Below are positions 15,898-26,155 of a DNA stretch of 64,000 bases, piece by piece (the first letter of the stretch is position 1; each line of letters opens with the position of its first letter). Source of the DNA: JANMZO01 sp963763135 (lineage in GTDB: Bacteria > Actinomycetota > Acidimicrobiia > Acidimicrobiales > JANYDT01). The notes under the pieces were generated by a model. It made no database searches. It saw nothing but the letters and a program-made list of their open reading frames with translations, and was not told where the DNA came from. Location of the stretch: NCBI GenBank assembly GCA_963763135.1, contig CAVXNJ010000002.1, positions 1 to 64,000 of the forward strand, given 5' to 3'. The translations under genes were made by a program, and so were the position numbers.

Positions 15898-17007
15898 GTG
15901 AATTTCGCCTTCAGCGAGGAGCAAGAAGAGCTCCGCAAGTCCGTCCGTCGTTTCCTCGACGAGAAGTCACCGGTCACCGAGGTTCGCCGCCTTATGGAGA
16001 CCGAGTCGGGTTACGACGAAGCCGTCTGGAAGCAGATGGCTGAGCAGCTCGGCCTCCAAGGTCTGATCATCCCTGAGGCTCAGGGCGGATCCGGCTACGG
16101 CTACGTCGAACTGATCGTCGTCCTCGAAGAAATGGGGAAGTCGCTCCTTTGCGCTCCGTTCTTCTCAACCGTCGCCCTGGCCACCAACCTGGCCATGATC
16201 ATCAATGACGACACGTCCAAGACGGCTCTCACCGAGATCGCCGGCGGCGCAATCGCCACCGTCGCCTTCACCGAGGCCAACGGCAAGTGGACCGAAGACG
16301 GCATCACCGCCACGGCCACCAAGTCGGGCGACGGATGGGTCATCAACGGCGAGAAGATGTTCGTTCTCGACGGCCACACCGCCAACCTGATCGCCGTCGC
16401 CGCCCGCACCGAGAAGGGTGTCAGCATCTTCGGTCTCGGTGGCGACGCTGCCGGTCTCACCAAGACCCCGCTGTCGACCATGGACCAGACCCGCAAGCAG
16501 GCCAAGCTCGGCTTCTCCAACACGCCGGCCACGCTTCTCGGCGAAGAGGGCAAGGGCTGGGACTACCTCGTCAAGATGCTCGACCTCGCTGCTGTGGCCC
16601 TCGCCGCTGAGCAGGTCGGTGGTGCCCAGAAGTGCCTCGACATGAGCGTCGAATATGCCAAGGTCCGCGTACAGTTCGGCCGCCCGATCGGTTCGTTCCA
16701 GGCCATCAAGCACAAGTGTGCAGACATGCTGCTCGAGACCGAGTCGGCCAAGTCCGCCGCCTACTACGCCGGCTGGGCCGCCGCCGAGAACAACGACGAA
16801 CTTCCCGTCGTCGCTTCGCTGGCCAAGGCTTACTGCTCGGATGCGTACTTCCACGCAGCCGCTGAGAACATCCAGATCCACGGTGGCATCGGCTTCACCT
16901 GGGAACACGACGCTCACCTGTACTTCAAGCGGGCCAAGTCGTCGGAGCTTCTCCTCGGTGACCCGACCTACCATCGCGAGCTTCTCGCTCAGCGCATCGG
17001 AATCTGA
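15898..17007 (+). CDS. acyl-CoA dehydrogenase (FadE-type)
   Basis: A 369-residue FAD-dependent enzyme introducing an alpha-beta double bond into an acyl-CoA. It has the N-terminal helical domain (FSEEQEELRKSVRRFL), the central beta domain (VAFTEANGKWTEDGI, DGWVINGEKMFVLDG) and the C-terminal helical domain with VQFGRPIGSFQAIKHKCADM and IQIHGGIGFTWEHDAHLYFKRA, the latter binding FAD and CoA. Glu in TWEHD is the likely catalytic base. The GTG at 15898 follows AAAGGAA. It is convergent with the PEP-mutase family gene and ends in a strong terminator. The substrate (fatty, branched or sterol side-chain acyl-CoA) is not evident. Confidence 0.92.
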   Translation: MNFAFSEEQEELRKSVRRFLDEKSPVTEVRRLMETESGYDEAVWKQMAEQLGLQGLIIPEAQGGSGYGYVELIVVLEEMGKSLLCAPFFSTVALATNLAMIINDDTSKTALTEIAGGAIATVAFTEANGKWTEDGITATATKSGDGWVINGEKMFVLDGHTANLIAVAARTEKGVSIFGLGGDAAGLTKTPLSTMDQTRKQAKLGFSNTPATLLGEEGKGWDYLVKMLDLAAVALAAEQVGGAQKCLDMSVEYAKVRVQFGRPIGSFQAIKHKCADMLLETESAKSAAYYAGWAAAENNDELPVVASLAKAYCSDAYFHAAAENIQIHGGIGFTWEHDAHLYFKRAKSSELLLGDPTYHRELLAQRIGI

Positions 17008-17053
17008 TCCACACCTGTTGTCCCTGATCCGCCCGGCGGATTGCCAGAATGTG

Positions 17054-17081
17054 AAAGGACCGGCCGCGAGGCCGGTCCTTT
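17054..17081. terminator. bidirectional terminator between convergent genes
   Basis: A perfect 12-bp stem AAAGGACCGGCC / GGCCGGTCCTTT with a GCGA loop. It serves the acyl-CoA dehydrogenase on the plus strand and the PEP-mutase family gene on the minus strand. Confidence 0.92.
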
Positions 17082-17117
17082 GCTTTGCGCCTCGATTTCG
17101 TCGAAGCCTTCTGGCGG

Positions 17118-17936
17118 TTAGCGACCGGCGAACGCTCGGGCGGCCAGGTCTCTCGGCAGATACGACTCGCCGGCCGGGAGGAGCCCTTCGGTCAGAAGCC
17201 GCTCAGCGGCCCGGGCGAACGCGCCGTAGGCGATGTTGCTGAGACCGCTACCGAGGGAGATCCGCCGCACGCCGAGATCAGTAAGTTCGCTCACGGACGG
17301 GCCGCCGGGGAGCATCAGCACGTTGACCGGAAGTGGTGTCGCGGCCACGACCCGCTCGAGATCAGCGGCCTTGGTGAGACCCGGTGCGTAGAGAGCGTCG
17401 GGTCCGGCGGCTGCGTACCGCTCAAGCCGGGCGATCGTGTCGTCGAGGTCCTGGACACCCCGAATGTGGTTCTCCGCCCGGGCCGTCAGCACGAGCCCGA
17501 CCCGTTTCGCGGCGGCCACCGCTTCGGCGATCTTCTCCACGGCGACGTCGACCGGTTCGATCCGTTGGTCGTCGGGGTTCCAGTCTTCGATGGAGCAACC
17601 CGCCGCGCCGGCTTCGGCCAGCAGTTCGATAGTCCGGGTGATGCCGCCCGGGGCGTCGGGGAAACAGCGCTCGGCGTCGACGTTGACCGGAAGATCCGTA
17701 GCCCCGCAGATCGCCGCGACGTGGGCGACGAGTTGATCACGGGTGATCGTCATGTCGAGTTGCCCGAGCGATGCGGCAAACCCGGCACTCGTGGTGGCCA
17801 GCGCGGAGAAGCCAAGTGCACCCAGGATCCGGGTGGCGCCGAGGTCATGGGGGTTCGGCATCACAAACGTGCCGGACCGGTGAAGCTGACGGAACGTTTC
17901 ATAGGACGCCCGCTGCTTGGTGTCGTTTGAGGTCAT
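17118..17936 (-). CDS. isocitrate lyase/phosphoenolpyruvate mutase family protein
   Basis: A 272-residue TIM-barrel enzyme of the ICL/PEPM superfamily. Recognisable parts are the MPNPHDLGATRILGALGF opening, LPVNVDAERCF (metal-binding Asp), the GCSIEDW metal site and LTARAENHIRG. Members cleave or rearrange C-C or P-C bonds (2-methylisocitrate lyase, oxaloacetate hydrolase, PEP mutase). This short actinobacterial type is usually of unknown substrate. The ATG at 17936 is chosen; the frame stays open upstream only because it runs into the repeat array. It could be linked to propionate or citrate metabolism, given the citrate synthase elsewhere in the window. Confidence 0.88.
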   Translation of the reverse strand: MTSNDTKQRASYETFRQLHRSGTFVMPNPHDLGATRILGALGFSALATTSAGFAASLGQLDMTITRDQLVAHVAAICGATDLPVNVDAERCFPDAPGGITRTIELLAEAGAAGCSIEDWNPDDQRIEPVDVAVEKIAEAVAAAKRVGLVLTARAENHIRGVQDLDDTIARLERYAAAGPDALYAPGLTKAADLERVVAATPLPVNVLMLPGGPSVSELTDLGVRRISLGSGLSNIAYGAFARAAERLLTEGLLPAGESYLPRDLAARAFAGR

Positions 17937-18029
17937 GGCCCCACTCTCGCGGTTGTTGCGCAGAAGCGCTGGCGGTTTTCGGCCGGAAACGCTGCTTCGA
18001 TTCAGGTTGGCACGTCGGCCGCGCCACGG

Positions 18030-18764
18030 TCGGGGACAGCGGAGGCGTGCTTTCCGAACTCGGGCGGTCCGGTACCCAACTTCGGGTGCTTTGGTCCATG
18101 ACTTGGGGGGTTTTGGGCGGCGGAAGGCCGGCTCTGGCCAGGTTGGGGACCACCGGTTGGTGGGTTGGGTCTGCAGATGTGTTGGTTGGGGACGGATGTC
18201 CGGTCGGGGACGGCGTGGAGGCGTGTCCGCAACTCGGGCGGTCCGGTACCCAACTTCGGGTGCTTTGGTCCATGACTTGGCGGGTTTTGGGCGGCGGAAG
18301 GCCGGCTCTGGCCAGGTTGGGGACCACCGGTTGGTGGGTTGGGTCTGCAGATGTGTTGGTTGGGGACGGATGTCCGGTCGAGCCACGGTGTAGAGGCGTG
18401 TCCGCAACTCGGGCGGTCTGGTACCCAACTTCGGGTGCTTTGGTCCATGACTCGGCGGGTTTTGGTCTGTGGACGGCCGGCTACTGGCCAGGTTGGGGAC
18501 CACCGGTCGGTGAGATGGGTCCGCAGATGCGTTGGTTGGGGACGGATGTCCGGTCGAGGCAGGTGTGGAGGCGTGTCCGTAACTCGGGCGGTCAAGGTAC
18601 CCAACTTCGGGTGCTTTGGTCCATGACTCGGCGGGTTTTGGTCTGTGGACGGCCGGCTCTGGCCAGGTTGGGGACCACCGGTCGGTGGGTTGGGTCCGGA
18701 GGTGGATGGGTTGGGTGCGCCGAATGCGGGATCTGGCGGTGTGGTCGAAGGTTGCCGGAGCGGC
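18030..18764. repeat. 175-bp tandem repeat, four copies, G-rich
   Basis: The marker AACTCGGGCGGT recurs at 18057, 18231, 18406 and 18581, giving a 174-175-base period. Each unit also carries GGTACCCAACTTCGGGTG, CTTTGGTCCATGACT and GGACGGATGTCCGGTCG. Units 1 and 2 are closest, and the last decays into unique sequence near 18700. The plus strand is strongly G-rich. The array fills the whole 828-base gap (17937-18764) between the PEP-mutase family gene and the kynurenine formamidase-like gene. Long frames crossing it on both strands are by-products of the repeat. Confidence 0.95.
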
Positions 18765-19619
18765 TTAGTGGTCCAGGACCAGCGCTGGGAGTTGGGTGAC
18801 GACGTCGAAGTGGTTGAACGGGGCGAGGGTTACGGCCTCGACCGGGACCCCGTGCGCCCGCAAATGATCTGCGTACTTACGGTGCTGGCGGTGGAATTCA
18901 CCGGTCTCGTTGTCGCCGATAACGAGAAGCGTCGGCACGGCGGCCGGAGTCCGGTACATCGGGCTGAGGCGAAGTGCGTCGGCGACGGTCAGGTGCAGGG
19001 CCTCGTCCGTATCCGTCCCGATCAGGGGCTCCAGGTCATAGATGCCGCTGAACTGGACGAGTCGTTCGAACGGATGGGCCACGGCGGCGGCCGTCATCGC
19101 CGTGAGATGACCGCCGGCGGAGCTACCGGAGATGGTTACCCGGAGCGGGTCGATTCGCAGCGTCGAAGCGTTCTCGATGACGTGGCGCACGGCCCGGACG
19201 CACTGGTCGACAATCTCGTCGATTGTCGCGGCCGGTGCCAGCGTGTACTCGACGACCGCGAGCGAAACACCGTTGCGGGCCAGCGTGGCACCGGCAAAAC
19301 GGGAGTCGACCCGACCGAGCCGTTGCCAGTAGCCCCCGTGGATGTAGATGACAACGGGGCGAGGTCCATCACCGACGCCGCGAAACAGGTCGAAGCATTC
19401 GTCGGGATGGTCACCGTAGAGGATGCCGTCGATCATCGGGACCGGTGCGTTCGCGACGGCTTCATCGCTCAACCGCCGGTAGTCGGCGAGGTACGGGAGG
19501 ATGCTCTCCACACAGGAACTCGGGGAGTACTCCCGCTGGCGGTCGGCGAGGGACCAGGAACGCCAGGCGTTGTCGGGATCCTCGGGGAACTGCGTGTCAG
19601 CGGGAGCGTGCTCGTTCAC
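18765..19619 (-). CDS. alpha/beta hydrolase, probable kynurenine formamidase (arylformamidase)
   Basis: A 284-residue alpha/beta-hydrolase with HGGYW (94-98, oxyanion motif), nucleophile elbow GSSAG (Ser167), acid Asp236 in IGDNETGEF and His270 in FNHFDV. HGGYW is typical of animal- and fungal-type kynurenine formamidases, which hydrolyse N-formylkynurenine to kynurenine. The gene lies 81 bases downstream of kynureninase on the same strand, supporting a shared tryptophan-catabolic role, whereas most bacteria use an unrelated metal-dependent KynB. Tryptophan 2,3-dioxygenase is not in the window. It may hydrolyse other amides or esters. Confidence 0.82.
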   Translation of the reverse strand: MNEHAPADTQFPEDPDNAWRSWSLADRQREYSPSSCVESILPYLADYRRLSDEAVANAPVPMIDGILYGDHPDECFDLFRGVGDGPRPVVIYIHGGYWQRLGRVDSRFAGATLARNGVSLAVVEYTLAPAATIDEIVDQCVRAVRHVIENASTLRIDPLRVTISGSSAGGHLTAMTAAAVAHPFERLVQFSGIYDLEPLIGTDTDEALHLTVADALRLSPMYRTPAAVPTLLVIGDNETGEFHRQHRKYADHLRAHGVPVEAVTLAPFNHFDVVTQLPALVLDH

Positions 19620-19700
19620 ACCTTGAAACTATCGGCGATCAGCCACGCGAATCGAACAATGGAAGGGTCGAAACACGGTCGGCCAAACTGATAAGCGCAC

Positions 19701-20975
19701 TTATTTCCGCGGAACGACCGCCGCCAGGGCGTTTGCGGCTCGCCAACAGTCTTCGTACGAGCTGTAGAGCGGAATCGGTGCGAAGCGAACGATGTTGGGT
19801 GGACGCTCGTCGGGCACGACATCGAACTCGCTGATCAGCTGCTCGGTGACGTGCACCGCGTTCTCGATCAGCAACGACAGCTGCGCGCCCCGTTCCGACG
19901 GATTGCGTGGCGTGACGATCGACAGTTGATGGGTCGCCGTCAACGCGTCGATCAGCGATTCCAGATACCCGGTCAGACGGAGCGAGCGGGCCCGGAGAGC
20001 CACCATTCCGCCTGCCGCGTCGAACACCTCAAGCGACGCGCGGATCGGCACGAGCGAAAGAATCGGCGGGTTCGAAATCTGCCAACCACCACCGTCGGAT
20101 GCGAGATCGATGTCTTGGGTCATGGCGAAGCGGGTCCGCGGGTCGTTGCCCCACCAACCGGTGAGACGGACGAGATCGGTGCGGTTCACGTGTCGCTCGT
20201 GGATGAACGCCCCACCGATCGCACCGGGTCCGGAGTTCAGGTACTTGTACGTGCACCAGGCGGCGGCGTCGACGTTCCAGTCGTGCATGGCGAGCGGGAC
20301 GTTGCCGGCCCCGTGCGCCAGGTCCCAAATGGCGTATGCACCGTTGCGTTGGGTGGCGGCAGTGATCGTCGGAATGTCGAGCCACTGCCCGGTCCGGAAG
20401 TTGATGCCCGGCAACAAGACCACGGCGACTGTGTCGCCCAGTTCGTCGAGTGTGGCGATGATGTCGTCGGTGCGCAGAAGATGCTCGCCGGGTCGGGGAC
20501 TCAAACGCACCACGGTCTCTTCGGGGTCGAGGCCGTGCAGGCGGGCCTGACTCACCACTGCATAGTCGTCGGAAGGAAACGCGCCGGCCTCGATGACGAT
20601 CTTCGTGCGGGTGCCGGCCGGTCGGTAGAACGCCGCCATCAACACATGAAGGTTGATGGTGAGCGTGTTCATCACCACCACCTCACTGCTATGTGCACCT
20701 ACGATTCGTGCCATCGGTTCGGCCAACTTCTCGGCCATCTGTGACCACGGGTGCTCGCCGGTGAAGTGACCCGCCACCGCCCGATGCGACCAGCTGTCGA
20801 ACACCTCGGCCACAGCCTGCTGGGCCGGGCGGGGGAGCAGGCCCAGTGAGTTGCCCGCGAAGTACGCCGCTGACTCGTAGGTGCTGCCGGGCGCCACGGC
20901 CTCGGGAAACACGAACAGGTCACGGAATGGGGCCGGGTCGGAAGCGTCGAGGTCGGCGAAGTTTGGATCAATCAC
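19701..20975 (-). CDS. kynU: kynureninase
   Basis: A 424-residue PLP enzyme of aminotransferase fold type I that cleaves kynurenine to anthranilate and alanine. It has YFAGNSLGLLPRP near the N-terminus, the PLP-contacting IWDLAHGAGN (Asp218) and the Schiff-base lysine in CTYKYLNSGPG (Lys244), then LTGWWGNDPRTRF, a kynureninase signature. Length is normal (about 400-470). It sits with the formamidase gene; together they turn formylkynurenine into anthranilate. An inverted repeat ATAAG-CGCA-CTTAT overlaps its stop codon (19691-19704). Confidence 0.93.
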   Translation of the reverse strand: MIDPNFADLDASDPAPFRDLFVFPEAVAPGSTYESAAYFAGNSLGLLPRPAQQAVAEVFDSWSHRAVAGHFTGEHPWSQMAEKLAEPMARIVGAHSSEVVVMNTLTINLHVLMAAFYRPAGTRTKIVIEAGAFPSDDYAVVSQARLHGLDPEETVVRLSPRPGEHLLRTDDIIATLDELGDTVAVVLLPGINFRTGQWLDIPTITAATQRNGAYAIWDLAHGAGNVPLAMHDWNVDAAAWCTYKYLNSGPGAIGGAFIHERHVNRTDLVRLTGWWGNDPRTRFAMTQDIDLASDGGGWQISNPPILSLVPIRASLEVFDAAGGMVALRARSLRLTGYLESLIDALTATHQLSIVTPRNPSERGAQLSLLIENAVHVTEQLISEFDVVPDERPPNIVRFAPIPLYSSYEDCWRAANALAAVVPRK

Positions 20976-21070
20976 AGAGAATGGATCCTACGGCGGTCGT
21001 CGCCGGTCCGGTGCCGCCGCGTCGCGAGCTCTGAGCGAGACGTTTCGTTAGACGTTGGTTAGACGTTTGG

Positions 21071-21868
21071 TTAGACGTTGCGCCAGAACTGGAAAAGGAC
21101 GCGTCCGTCGTAGATCAACCGGTCTGATGCACCGAACGCTTCGGTGATCTTCGACGCGTTTCCGAAGATGAGATCTGAGGCGGCCTGCGACTGCGACACG
21201 AGAATGAACAGAAGAATGAACGTGTAACCGCGATAGGGGGCGATGGCTTCGAGGGTCTTCCGATTGAGGTGCGGTTCGATGATGCCGAACCCGTCGAGGC
21301 CGGGGAGCGGAAGCAGGTTCAAGATCGCGGCGATGAACTGCAACCGCACCAGGAACGCGAGCCCCGCGGCAAAGGTGTGGTGGCTGTCGACGATTCCGGG
21401 GGCGAGCTTGAACACCAGGCCGCCCGCGATCCCGATCGCAATGTTCACGAGCGGACCGGCGGCCGACATCATGCTGCGCTGCCACTTGGTCTTGATCGCC
21501 GCCGGGTGGACGTAGACCGCAGCGCCCGGCAGGCCGATTCCACCCATCAGCAGGAACACGAGGGGAAGCAGCAGGGAGAGGCCGGGTTGGATGTACTTCA
21601 GCGGGTTGAGCGTCAGATAGCCGCGTGCGGCGACCGACTTGTCGCCACCCCAGTACGCCGTGCGCGCATGGCCGTATTCGTGGAGGCACAGCGACACGAT
21701 CCAGCCGATGAATACAAAGGCGAAAACCGCGTACTTCGCATCGACGGCGTCAGTCCAGGCCGCCCAGCCCGACACCGCCCACGCCGCGACAAGCCCGAGG
21801 AACACCGGGCTCGGAGATGTACTGGTCTCGGGTGCTTCCCGCCCGAGTCGAACCTGCATGGTGTCCAC
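21071..21868 (-). CDS. site-2 protease family (M50) membrane protein
   Basis: A 265-residue polytopic protein with the zinc motif HEYGHA (63-68) in the second membrane segment and the distal LPLPGLDGFG that supplies the third ligand Asp. There is no PDZ domain, so it belongs to the minimal M50 group distinct from the RseP homologue at 54170. Such proteins cut membrane-bound substrates, but this group is largely uncharacterised. The stop codon lies in a run of three GTTAGACGTT repeats (about 21047-21080), another case of short duplication at a gene end. It may be transcribed with kynU, 95 bases downstream. Confidence 0.87.
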   Translation of the reverse strand: MDTMQVRLGREAPETSTSPSPVFLGLVAAWAVSGWAAWTDAVDAKYAVFAFVFIGWIVSLCLHEYGHARTAYWGGDKSVAARGYLTLNPLKYIQPGLSLLLPLVFLLMGGIGLPGAAVYVHPAAIKTKWQRSMMSAAGPLVNIAIGIAGGLVFKLAPGIVDSHHTFAAGLAFLVRLQFIAAILNLLPLPGLDGFGIIEPHLNRKTLEAIAPYRGYTFILLFILVSQSQAASDLIFGNASKITEAFGASDRLIYDGRVLFQFWRNV

Positions 21869-22211
21869 AACGCACCAGGCTACCCCCGAGCTGTGAGATC
21901 ACCGTGAGAGGAGGGTGGGCCTGTCGGCTCGTCGTCAGCTCTCGCGCTGCGTCGCCCGGTCGTGGCCAACTCCGCCGGGGCGTGCACAACTCCGCCGGGG
22001 CGTGCGCAACCGGGCGATGAGGGACCCAACTTCGCCGGGCGGGTCCGGAACCTTGGCCGTGAAGGTACCCAACCGGTCGCTTCGGCGGGGGCGGGTCGGC
22101 CTAGATGGTGCGGGTTGGGTTCGTCCGGCGGGAAGTTGGGTACGGCTGGTCAGACATTTGAGTCCCGTTCGCCCCGCCCGGTCGGTCCAGCCCGCCCAAG
22201 CCCGTCGCCGG
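21869..22211. other. gene-free gap with short G/C-rich repeats
   Basis: There is no convincing gene in these 343 bases. AACTCCGCCGGGGCGTG occurs twice (about 21968-22005). GTACCCAAC near 22066 pairs with GTTGGGTAC near 22133 as a long-range inverted repeat. The phrase AAGGTACCCAAC also occurs in the 175-bp array at 18595, so the two regions share a motif. Confidence 0.6.
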
Positions 22212-22613
22212 CTAGGGGAGCAGTTCCCGCAGAGTCTTCGGAGCTAGGCGACGGTAACTGTCGTTGACGAGCTCCGCGACCTCGGCCCAATCGGTGTTGT
22301 CCTCGATGATCAGCCCGGCAATGTCGGGCCACCAACCCGGCACGACGTAGGGAAATCCACTGCTGCGCAGTGCCTGTCGGTCGCCGTGACCGGTGCGGAA
22401 CGTAAGCAGGATCAGCGGCCCGTTGGAGCCGGCGGCTTTGGCGTAGGCGGGTGGCCAGCCTTCGTCGACGGGAACGACGTGGGCGAAGTTCTTCCCTCGC
22501 ACGACCCAACGCGTTCCGACCCAGGCCTGTTCCTCCACCGCCTCGGGCAGCTCCATCGCAATGGCTCGGATGCGTTCGACCACCGGCTCGGGCGCGTCGC
22601 GGTGTTCCTTCAT
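22212..22613 (-). CDS. MmcQ/YjbR family protein
   Basis: A 133-residue protein of the MmcQ/YjbR (DUF419) family, a small CyaY-like fold with proposed DNA-binding use and no settled function. It shows the expected pattern: ELPEAVEEQAWVGTRWVVRGKNFA, a middle LILLTFR strand and a C-terminal WAEVAELVNDSYRRLAPK. The start is ATG 22613. The frame is open much further upstream only because it lies antisense to ffh. The gene is divergent from ffh across a 162-base gap that contains a tandem duplication. Confidence 0.85.
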   Translation of the reverse strand: MKEHRDAPEPVVERIRAIAMELPEAVEEQAWVGTRWVVRGKNFAHVVPVDEGWPPAYAKAAGSNGPLILLTFRTGHGDRQALRSSGFPYVVPGWWPDIAGLIIEDNTDWAEVAELVNDSYRRLAPKTLRELLP

Positions 22614-22667
22614 CGCCTGACCTTCACGCTTCGGGGCCAATCCGTCAAGACCCGGGCGCTCAAAATC

Positions 22668-22775
22668 GGGGTGGTCGGCGGTTCCTTCAGCTCCCGCGTA
22701 GGCTAGGCAGCATTGTTTGATTCGGCTGCCGGGGTGGTCGGCGGTTCCTTCAGCTCCCGCGTAGGCTAGGCAGCA

Positions 22776-22783
<8 letters not shown>
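22668..22783. repeat. 63-bp-spaced duplication of the ffh 5' leader
   Basis: A 53-base segment starting GGGGTGGTCGGCGGTTCCTT is present at 22668-22720 and 22731-22783. The two differ by one base inside the start codon: AGCATTGTTTGA in the upstream copy and AGCAATGTTTGA in the downstream copy, where ATG opens ffh. The leader and first codons of ffh were therefore duplicated, leaving a TTG-type decoy start upstream that is followed at once by a stop (TTG TTT GAT in frame, or TGA in the next). Confidence 0.95.
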
Positions 22784-24320
<1,537 letters not shown>

Positions 24321-24467
24321 GTCTCAGCTTCCCCCGGGGTGCTGCTCCGGAGCCGTTTTTGTTACCGCGGGGAAGGTTTTTGACTCCGGAGCGGGCGCGC
24401 TCGGGTCACTCGGCGCGGCCAATCTCGCTCGACCTCCCCGCTCCACCGCCCTCCGCTCCAAACGCCG

Positions 24468-25271
24468 CTACCCCAGGTAGGCCGCCCGCACGGCCTCGTC
24501 GGCCAAGAGATCCGATGCGTTGCCGGTGGTCACGATGTTGCCGGCCTCCAGCACGTACGCTCGGTCGCTGTGCTTCAACGCGAGGTTTGCGTTCTGTTCA
24601 ATCAGCAAGATCGTCACGCCCGTCGAACGAAGGTCGTCGATGATCTGGAAGATGCTCTCCACGATGATCGGCGCGAGACCGAGCGACGGTTCGTCGAGCA
24701 GCAGAAGCCTCGGTCGACTCATAAGCGCGCGTGCAATAGCGAGCATCTGCTGCTCCCCGCCCGACAGCGTGCCTGCCAGTTGGTTCCGGCGCTCCTCAAG
24801 ACGAGGGAACAACCGGAACTGCGCGGCGAGGTCGGCGACGATCTCGTCCCGGTCGTTGCGGATGTAGGCGCCGAGGGTCAGGTTGTCCTCAACGGACAAC
24901 CTCGTGAGAACGCGACGTCCCTCCGGCGAATGGGCGATGCCGGCTTTCACGACCGCTTCCGGTTTGAGACCCAACAGGTCCGTATCGCCGAAACGCAGCT
25001 GGGTCGTCGGCTTGACGTTGACGTTCACGATGCGCGAGATCGCCCGGAGCGTCGTGCTCTTCCCGGCCCCGTTCGCGCCGATCAGCGAGACGACCTCGCC
25101 CTCGAACACCTCAAAGTCGATACCTCGAAGGGCGGAGATGCCGCCGTAGGAAACCTGCAGGTTCCGCACGGACAGCAGCGCCCGCGGACCGAGGGCGCCA
25201 GGAGAACCAGAACCCGCAGGGACCGTTGCGTCGGGCGTCGGCAGTGACGGTGGTAGCGATGCCGCGGTCAT
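24468..25271 (-). CDS. livF: branched-chain amino acid ABC transporter, ATPase LivF
   Basis: A 267-residue ABC ATPase with Walker A GANGAGKST, a LivF-type SPEGRRVLTRLSVEDNL segment, signature LSGGEQQ and Walker B LLLLDEPSLGLAP. It pairs with LivG to power uptake of branched-chain amino acids or related solutes through LivHM. The first 30 residues are a Pro/Ser/Ala-rich extension not seen in typical LivF. The ATG overlaps the LivG stop (ATGA). It is the last gene of livKHMGF and converges on ffh; the 147-base gap between them has GC-rich stem-forming sequence but no clear terminator. Confidence 0.93.
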   Translation of the reverse strand: MTAASLPPSLPTPDATVPAGSGSPGALGPRALLSVRNLQVSYGGISALRGIDFEVFEGEVVSLIGANGAGKSTTLRAISRIVNVNVKPTTQLRFGDTDLLGLKPEAVVKAGIAHSPEGRRVLTRLSVEDNLTLGAYIRNDRDEIVADLAAQFRLFPRLEERRNQLAGTLSGGEQQMLAIARALMSRPRLLLLDEPSLGLAPIIVESIFQIIDDLRSTGVTILLIEQNANLALKHSDRAYVLEAGNIVTTGNASDLLADEAVRAAYLG

Positions 25272-26155
25272 GACGCCCCCAGGTACGCCTTGATGACGGC
25301 GGGATCGTTTTGCACGTCCTCCGGCTTTCCGAGCGCAATGAGTTCTCCGAAGTTCAACACCGCAATGCGATCGCAGAGCCCCATGACGAGCGGAACGTTG
25401 TGTTCGATCAACATGATCGTCAGATCAAACCGGTCGCGGATCTCTTTGATGAAGCCGGACAGGGCAACCTTCTCGTTCGAGTTCATGCCGGCCGCAGGCT
25501 CGTCGAGCAGCAGGACTCTCGGTTCCGCGGCGAGCGCTCGGGCGATCTCCAATCGTCGCTGGTCCCCGTAGGAAAGATTGCGGGCCTCCTCGTCGGCCCG
25601 ATCGGTGAGCCCCACGAGATCGAGCAACGCCCACGCGAACTCGGCCACGGCGGGTTCTTCCCGGCGGGCCGTGCCGATACCGAACACGCCCGAGAGCACA
25701 CCGGCTTTCGTGTGGAGGTGCCGCGCGGTCTTCACGTTTTCCAAGGCAGAGAGACCACCGAACAGCCGGATGTTCTGGAACGTTCGGGCGATGCCACGCT
25801 CCGCGATCTGGAACGGGCGACGGTTCGAAATCTCTACGCCGTCGTGCAGCAGTGTCCCCGACGAAATGGGCTGCATGCCGGTGAAGAGGTTGAACAGCGT
25901 CGTCTTTCCGGCCCCGTTCGGTCCGATGAGTCCGAAGATCTCGCCTCGCCCGACGTCGAAGTTGACGTTGTCCACCGCAATCAACCCGCCAAATCGTCGC
26001 GTCGCCCGAATGGCCTGCAGGACCGGCTCCCCGTGCAGCGGCGTCGTGGCCGTCGTCGTTGCTGTTGCGGCTGTCGTTGCTGTTGTGGCCGTCGCCGCCG
26101 TCGTTGCGACCGTCGTTGCGGCCGTCGACGTTGCTGTCGTTGACTCGCCGGTCAT
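25268..26155 (-). CDS. livG: branched-chain amino acid ABC transporter, ATPase LivG
   Basis: A 295-residue ABC ATPase with Walker A GPNGAGKTT, TFQNIRLFGGLSALENV, a signature variant LSYGDQRRLE typical of LivG, and Walker B VLLLDEPAAGMN. It is the ATPase partner of LivF. Residues 5-38 are an almost pure Thr/Ala tract encoded by imperfect GTTGTT/GTCGTT-type triplet repeats (26041-26135), which is unusual for this family. The ATG at 26155 overlaps the LivM stop (ATGA), so longer starts over livM are rejected. Confidence 0.93.
   Translation of the reverse strand: MTGESTTATSTAATTVATTAATATTATTAATATTTATTPLHGEPVLQAIRATRRFGGLIAVDNVNFDVGRGEIFGLIGPNGAGKTTLFNLFTGMQPISSGTLLHDGVEISNRRPFQIAERGIARTFQNIRLFGGLSALENVKTARHLHTKAGVLSGVFGIGTARREEPAVAEFAWALLDLVGLTDRADEEARNLSYGDQRRLEIARALAAEPRVLLLDEPAAGMNSNEKVALSGFIKEIRDRFDLTIMLIEHNVPLVMGLCDRIAVLNFGELIALGKPEDVQNDPAVIKAYLGAS

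Noticed and set aside
17937..18503. N-terminal extension of the PEP-mutase family gene, and opposite-strand frames over the 175-bp array
   Set aside because: The known domain starts right after ATG 17936; the upstream part is translated repeat.
24321..24467. Terminator between ffh and livF
   Set aside because: GC-rich inverted sequence is present around two T-runs, but the stems are imperfect and not convincing enough to call.
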